Of a DNA stretch of 7,590 nt, positions 4,826-7,590 are shown in pieces. The position numbers were made by a program, and so were the translations under genes. The notes below the pieces were generated by a model. It was not told the origin of the DNA. It was given only the letters and a program-made list of their open reading frames with translations, and ran no database searches. Origin of the DNA: Cytophagales bacterium (GTDB lineage: Bacteria > Bacteroidota > Bacteroidia > Cytophagales > Amoebophilaceae); contig JAKSDE010000269.1 of the NCBI GenBank assembly GCA_022360235.1, forward strand, positions 1-7,590, in the 5' to 3' direction. Each line of letters begins with the position of its first letter. Position 1 is the first letter of the stretch.

Positions 4826-5701
4826 ATGAAAGTAGCTTTACACGGAAAAGAATTCTCTGAAGAAGCAACACCCTTTATGGAAGATTTGCTTGCTACATTG
4901 GCCAAATATCAAACCGATTTATTTGTATCTGAAAGATTTTTCACTTTTTTAGAAACTACCTCCATCCAATTTCCTGCCTCCAATGTTTTCACACAAGAAG
5001 ACGATCTTACAAGTTTTAATTTGATGATTAGCATGGGAGGTAATGGCACATTACTCGAAACGATCACTTATGTGGGGGATACTGAAATACCTATACTAGG
5101 TATTAATACCGGCAGGTTGGGGTTTCTCGCTACCGTTCCTAAAGAAGATATCGCCTATGCACTAGCAAATTATTTCAACGGTGACTATGTCATCGATGAC
5201 AGGACACTCATTAGATGGGAAGCAGATCCACCTATCCTAGAAAAAGCTAACTTTGCGTTGAATGAGATTACTATTCTGAAGAAAGGTAGCTCTTCTATGA
5301 TTACCGTACATGCGTTCATTGATGGGGAGCCGCTCAATGTTTATTGGGCTGATGGCTTGATTATAGCTACTCCCACAGGCTCAACAGGGTATTCCTTGAG
5401 TTGTGGCGGTCCTGTTGTGTTACCACAATCTACCAGTTTACTTATTACCCCTATAAGCCCCCATAATCTAACCCTTAGACCTTTGGTCGTTCCAGACAAG
5501 TCTGTACTAACTTTTAAAGTAGAAAGTAGAAATAAAAAGTTTCTAGTCTCGTTCGATTCTCGTTCAAAGACGGTAGAGACTAACGTTAAACTGACTATCA
5601 GAAAGGAAGTTTTCAAAGCAAAACTTATTAAGATCGGTCATATAAGTATTTTTGATACACTACGCCAAAAGCTTCATTGGGGGTTAGATGTTCGTAACTA
5701 G
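4826..5701 (+). CDS. nadK: NAD kinase with GGDGT changed to GGNGT
   Basis: NAD kinase phosphorylates NAD to NADP, the only known route to NADP. The 291 residues cover the whole family length, from MKVALHGKEF to the Bacteroidota-style ending FDTLRQKLHWGLDVRN. Family motifs are present: GINTGRLGFL (92-101), FALNEITI with Asn146-Glu147 (143-150), YWADGLIIATPTGSTGYSLS (173-192) and VSFDSR (241-246). The hallmark GGDGT motif, however, reads GGNGT: residue 73 is Asn (codon AAT at 5042-5044), one base from GAT. That Asp is normally invariant and contacts the substrates in the active site, so activity may be reduced or lost. Since the rest of the frame is intact, the alternatives are a tolerated variant, early decay or a sequencing error. 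The start is the ATG at 4826, just behind a TATCTTTG box. It converges on and overlaps the antiporter gene by four bases. Confidence 0.93.
   Translation: MKVALHGKEFSEEATPFMEDLLATLAKYQTDLFVSERFFTFLETTSIQFPASNVFTQEDDLTSFNLMISMGGNGTLLETITYVGDTEIPILGINTGRLGFLATVPKEDIAYALANYFNGDYVIDDRTLIRWEADPPILEKANFALNEITILKKGSSSMITVHAFIDGEPLNVYWADGLIIATPTGSTGYSLSCGGPVVLPQSTSLLITPISPHNLTLRPLVVPDKSVLTFKVESRNKKFLVSFDSRSKTVETNVKLTIRKEVFKAKLIKIGHISIFDTLRQKLHWGLDVRN
5698..5701. other. Shared stop codons of nadK and nhaD
   Basis: The palindrome CTAG contains TAG on both strands: 5699-5701 ends nadK and 5700-5698 ends the antiporter gene. The convergent genes overlap by four bases with no intergenic terminator. Confidence 0.95.
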
Positions 5702-7239
5702 ATGGGTTCAAAAGCAAAAAATAATAACCAAACGACAACGAGGATAGGAAGTAAAAAAGGAAGAGAAAAACGAATAATATAACCCAAAAAGGAAGGCATA
5801 CGAATACCTCGCTGCCCTGCAATAGATTTTATCATAAAATTGGGCCCATTACCAATATACGTCATCGCTCCAAAAAACACAGCAGCAATGGAAATGGTTT
5901 CGAGACTACGTATAGAGTTATGAAAGGTACCCAGTGCATAAGCCTTGACATCCGCTACTTGGTTGATGTCTACTACATGGGTAGCCATACTCGCTGCTAA
6001 GAAACTAAGATAGGTAGGAGCATTATCTAAGAAGGCTGAAAGTGTACCCGTACCCCAATACAACGTATTGTGTGTAATGAGGGCACTACCTGCTTCAGAC
6101 TGGGCAAAGGCACGTACTAGTGTTAAGGCAGGAGGCATAGTACCAAAAATACCAATAAAGAGAAAGACTACTTCTTTAATAGGTTCAAAATTAAATTGAT
6201 TTCTTTCTAAAATATGTTTTTCTGCATATCGATAAGAAAGCCATGCTACACTAAGCATAATCAACTCTCGTAAGAAAGAAAAAGCATGCCCTTGGTAATG
6301 AATCGCTGGCAACCCAACAAAAATAGAGGGATCAAGAAACACGGCAAAGATGATGATAGCTAACCAAATAAAATTTTTCTTTCCTTTAATGCTTAAAGTA
6401 GGCTTAGTATTATCAATAAAGACTTTTTTATGTGCATCTTGCTTATTGCTTTTATCTAAAAAATAAAAAATGACGCTTAATAAAAGGAGAGCAACTAGCC
6501 AAGGACAGGTATTGTACTTTAACGTCCAGAAGAATGGAACACCTTTTAGAAAACCCAAAAAAAGCGGTGGGTCTCCAATAGGCGTAAGTGCTCCGCCCAC
6601 ATTGCTCACCATAAAGATAAAGAAGACGATGTGGTATACTTTTATGCTAGCTTGGTTAAGACGTATGTATGGCCGAATAAGTAGCATAGAGGCACCTGTA
6701 GTACCAATTAAATTAGCTAAGAGGGCCCCTGTAAGCAGGAGTACCACATTAACGAAGGGCGTAGCGCTTCTATTGATTTCTATTAAAATTCCTCCTGAAG
6801 TAATGTAGAGTGACGCAATCAAAGCAATGAATTGCACATACTCTACCAACGCTTCCACAGGCGCTTCCACGTTGTGCAACACAAAAAGATAATAACCCAT
6901 GACAACAGCTGCCAAAAGTATAGCTATTTTAGGATAATTTCTATGCCAATATCGTTCATACAGGAGAGGTCCTGTAGCGATCATACTTAATAAGATAATA
7001 AAAGGGAGCACTAGCCATGGGGAGGGCGCATGCCTTTGTTGTGGGTCAGCCTCATCAATCTTTTCAACGCTCCCTGCAGCGGCTTGTAGGCTTTCTTCAG
7101 TACACCCCAATTCCCCTGACGCTACTTGAGCTGTATCTATTTCCTGGGTTAGCACAGAAGATTTTACACGAGGGCAAGCAGTAAACGCCAAAAGAAGGGT
7201 AAGCAACAGTATATGTCGTAAATTGGTAGCAAAAAACAT
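5698..7239 (-). CDS. nhaD: NhaD-type sodium:proton antiporter
   Basis: This inner-membrane carrier of the ion transporter (ArsB/NhaD) superfamily exports Na+ in exchange for H+. The 513 residues hold about twelve hydrophobic helices between residue 75 and the C-terminus. Hallmark segments are MIATGPLLYERYW (86-98), LIGTTGASMLLIRP (177-190), SNVGGALTPIGDPPLFLGF (212-230), FLDNAPTYLSFLA (403-415) and AMTYIGNGPNFMIKSI (458-473). Before the first core helix lie a signal-like segment (residues 9-22, ending LAFTACP, with Cys22 in a weak lipobox) and about 50 polar residues, so the N-terminus probably faces the periplasm. The start is the ATG at 7239 (read on the minus strand), which gives this signal. 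A possible -7 box TATTTTTG lies at 7331-7324, without a clear TTG partner. Some relatives in this superfamily move other anions, so the substrate is inferred from similarity. Confidence 0.88.
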   Translation of the reverse strand: MFFATNLRHILLLTLLLAFTACPRVKSSVLTQEIDTAQVASGELGCTEESLQAAAGSVEKIDEADPQQRHAPSPWLVLPFIILLSMIATGPLLYERYWHRNYPKIAILLAAVVMGYYLFVLHNVEAPVEALVEYVQFIALIASLYITSGGILIEINRSATPFVNVVLLLTGALLANLIGTTGASMLLIRPYIRLNQASIKVYHIVFFIFMVSNVGGALTPIGDPPLFLGFLKGVPFFWTLKYNTCPWLVALLLLSVIFYFLDKSNKQDAHKKVFIDNTKPTLSIKGKKNFIWLAIIIFAVFLDPSIFVGLPAIHYQGHAFSFLRELIMLSVAWLSYRYAEKHILERNQFNFEPIKEVVFLFIGIFGTMPPALTLVRAFAQSEAGSALITHNTLYWGTGTLSAFLDNAPTYLSFLAASMATHVVDINQVADVKAYALGTFHNSIRSLETISIAAVFFGAMTYIGNGPNFMIKSIAGQRGIRMPSFLGYIIRFSLPFLLPILVVVWLLFFAFEPI

Positions 7240-7590
7240 AGTGGTGCTAAGTTAAGGCATCTTTAGAAAATATCAATAGCACTGTACAAATAGATCTACA
7301 TACGTTATTATTTTTAAAGACAACAAAAATACTTCTGAAGCCTATCTCATTACTTTTTTAAATTAAAAATTTTATAAGGAAGTACTAGGCAATGCTAACC
7401 ACTTACTACGCAATCCTTGGGGGAAGATGAACTAGTCGGCCCTTCATAACGCTCGGTGGTTCTATTTTTGATGCGTTTTGCAGCAGGCTAAGTTTTTAGT
7501 TCTGAGTTCCGGTGCGACGTGAAGTCATGCAAATAATTGTTCTGCTAGGACAGAACCCACTATGCTGCTAGTGGTATTCTATCGATACAT
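7240..7590. other. Non-coding right edge with repeat sequences
   Basis: No gene is visible. Positions 7240-7420 are AT-rich and would hold the antiporter promoter. Positions 7433-7512 carry the inverted partners of the ruvA-side repeat and the tonB-side 14-mer. Two adjacent small hairpins, GTTCTG-ctagga-CAGAAC (7539-7556) and CCACTA-tgctgc-TAGTGG (7557-7574), follow. This could be the left end of a mobile element continuing past the window. Confidence 0.5.
7433..7494 (-). repeat. Inverted copy of the ruvA-side repeat
   Basis: The reverse complement agrees with 2541-2602 at 54 of 62 positions by hand alignment. The copy begins with TAGTCGGCCCTT on the plus strand, comparable with TAGTCGACCCTT at 2120-2131. 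It therefore has the orientation of a left end, whereas the copy before ruvA has that of a right end. Confidence 0.8.

Noticed and set aside
5628..5822. 64-codon minus-strand open frame across the nadK and antiporter ends
   Set aside because: It is in a different frame from both true genes and has no independent support.
6470..6808. 112-codon plus-strand open frame
   Set aside because: It is a shadow of the antiporter gene, which has clear family motifs on the minus strand.

Overview
The window most likely comes from a host-associated member of the Bacteroidota, order Cytophagales, close to the Amoebophilaceae (the Cardinium/Amoebophilus type of intracellular symbiont). Four observations support this: a Bacteroidota-style TonB with an NPKAD-type N-terminus; TAnnTTTG promoter boxes; a short ankyrin-repeat lipoprotein; and AT-rich, gene-poor DNA with decayed repeats between housekeeping genes. 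The assignment is inference, because no rRNA or other decisive marker is present.

Layout from left to right. Positions 2-973 hold the C-terminal part of a beta-propeller-like protein whose start lies outside the window. A gene-free stretch follows. An ankyrin-repeat lipoprotein (1401-2036) has a C-terminus that looks frameshifted. Positions 2072-2614 form a repeat-rich block bracketed by short inverted repeats and containing a 121-bp nested palindrome. Next come ruvA (2615-3208), gcvH (3389-3772) and a tonB-like gene (4018-4626). The conserved N-terminus of the tonB-like gene reads upstream of its first ATG into a 14-bp tandem repeat. A 103-bp MITE-like element (4696-4798) precedes nadK (4826-5701). 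nadK ends tail to tail with an NhaD-type antiporter gene on the minus strand (5698-7239), and the two stop codons share one CTAG. The right edge (7240-7590) is non-coding and carries an inverted copy of the repeat found just upstream of ruvA.

The genes serve separate core tasks: Holliday-junction repair, lipoyl carriage, energy transduction to the outer membrane, NADP supply and Na+/H+ balance. They do not form one pathway. The order ruvA-gcvH-tonB resembles the free-living Bacteroidota neighbourhood ruvA-sprA-gcvH-vanZ-tonB with sprA and vanZ missing, as expected under genome reduction. The points most worth a second look are the GGDGT to GGNGT change in NAD kinase, the missing canonical start of the TonB protein, the frameshifted ankyrin tail and the inverted-repeat family. 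I did not find a clearly new multi-gene system.
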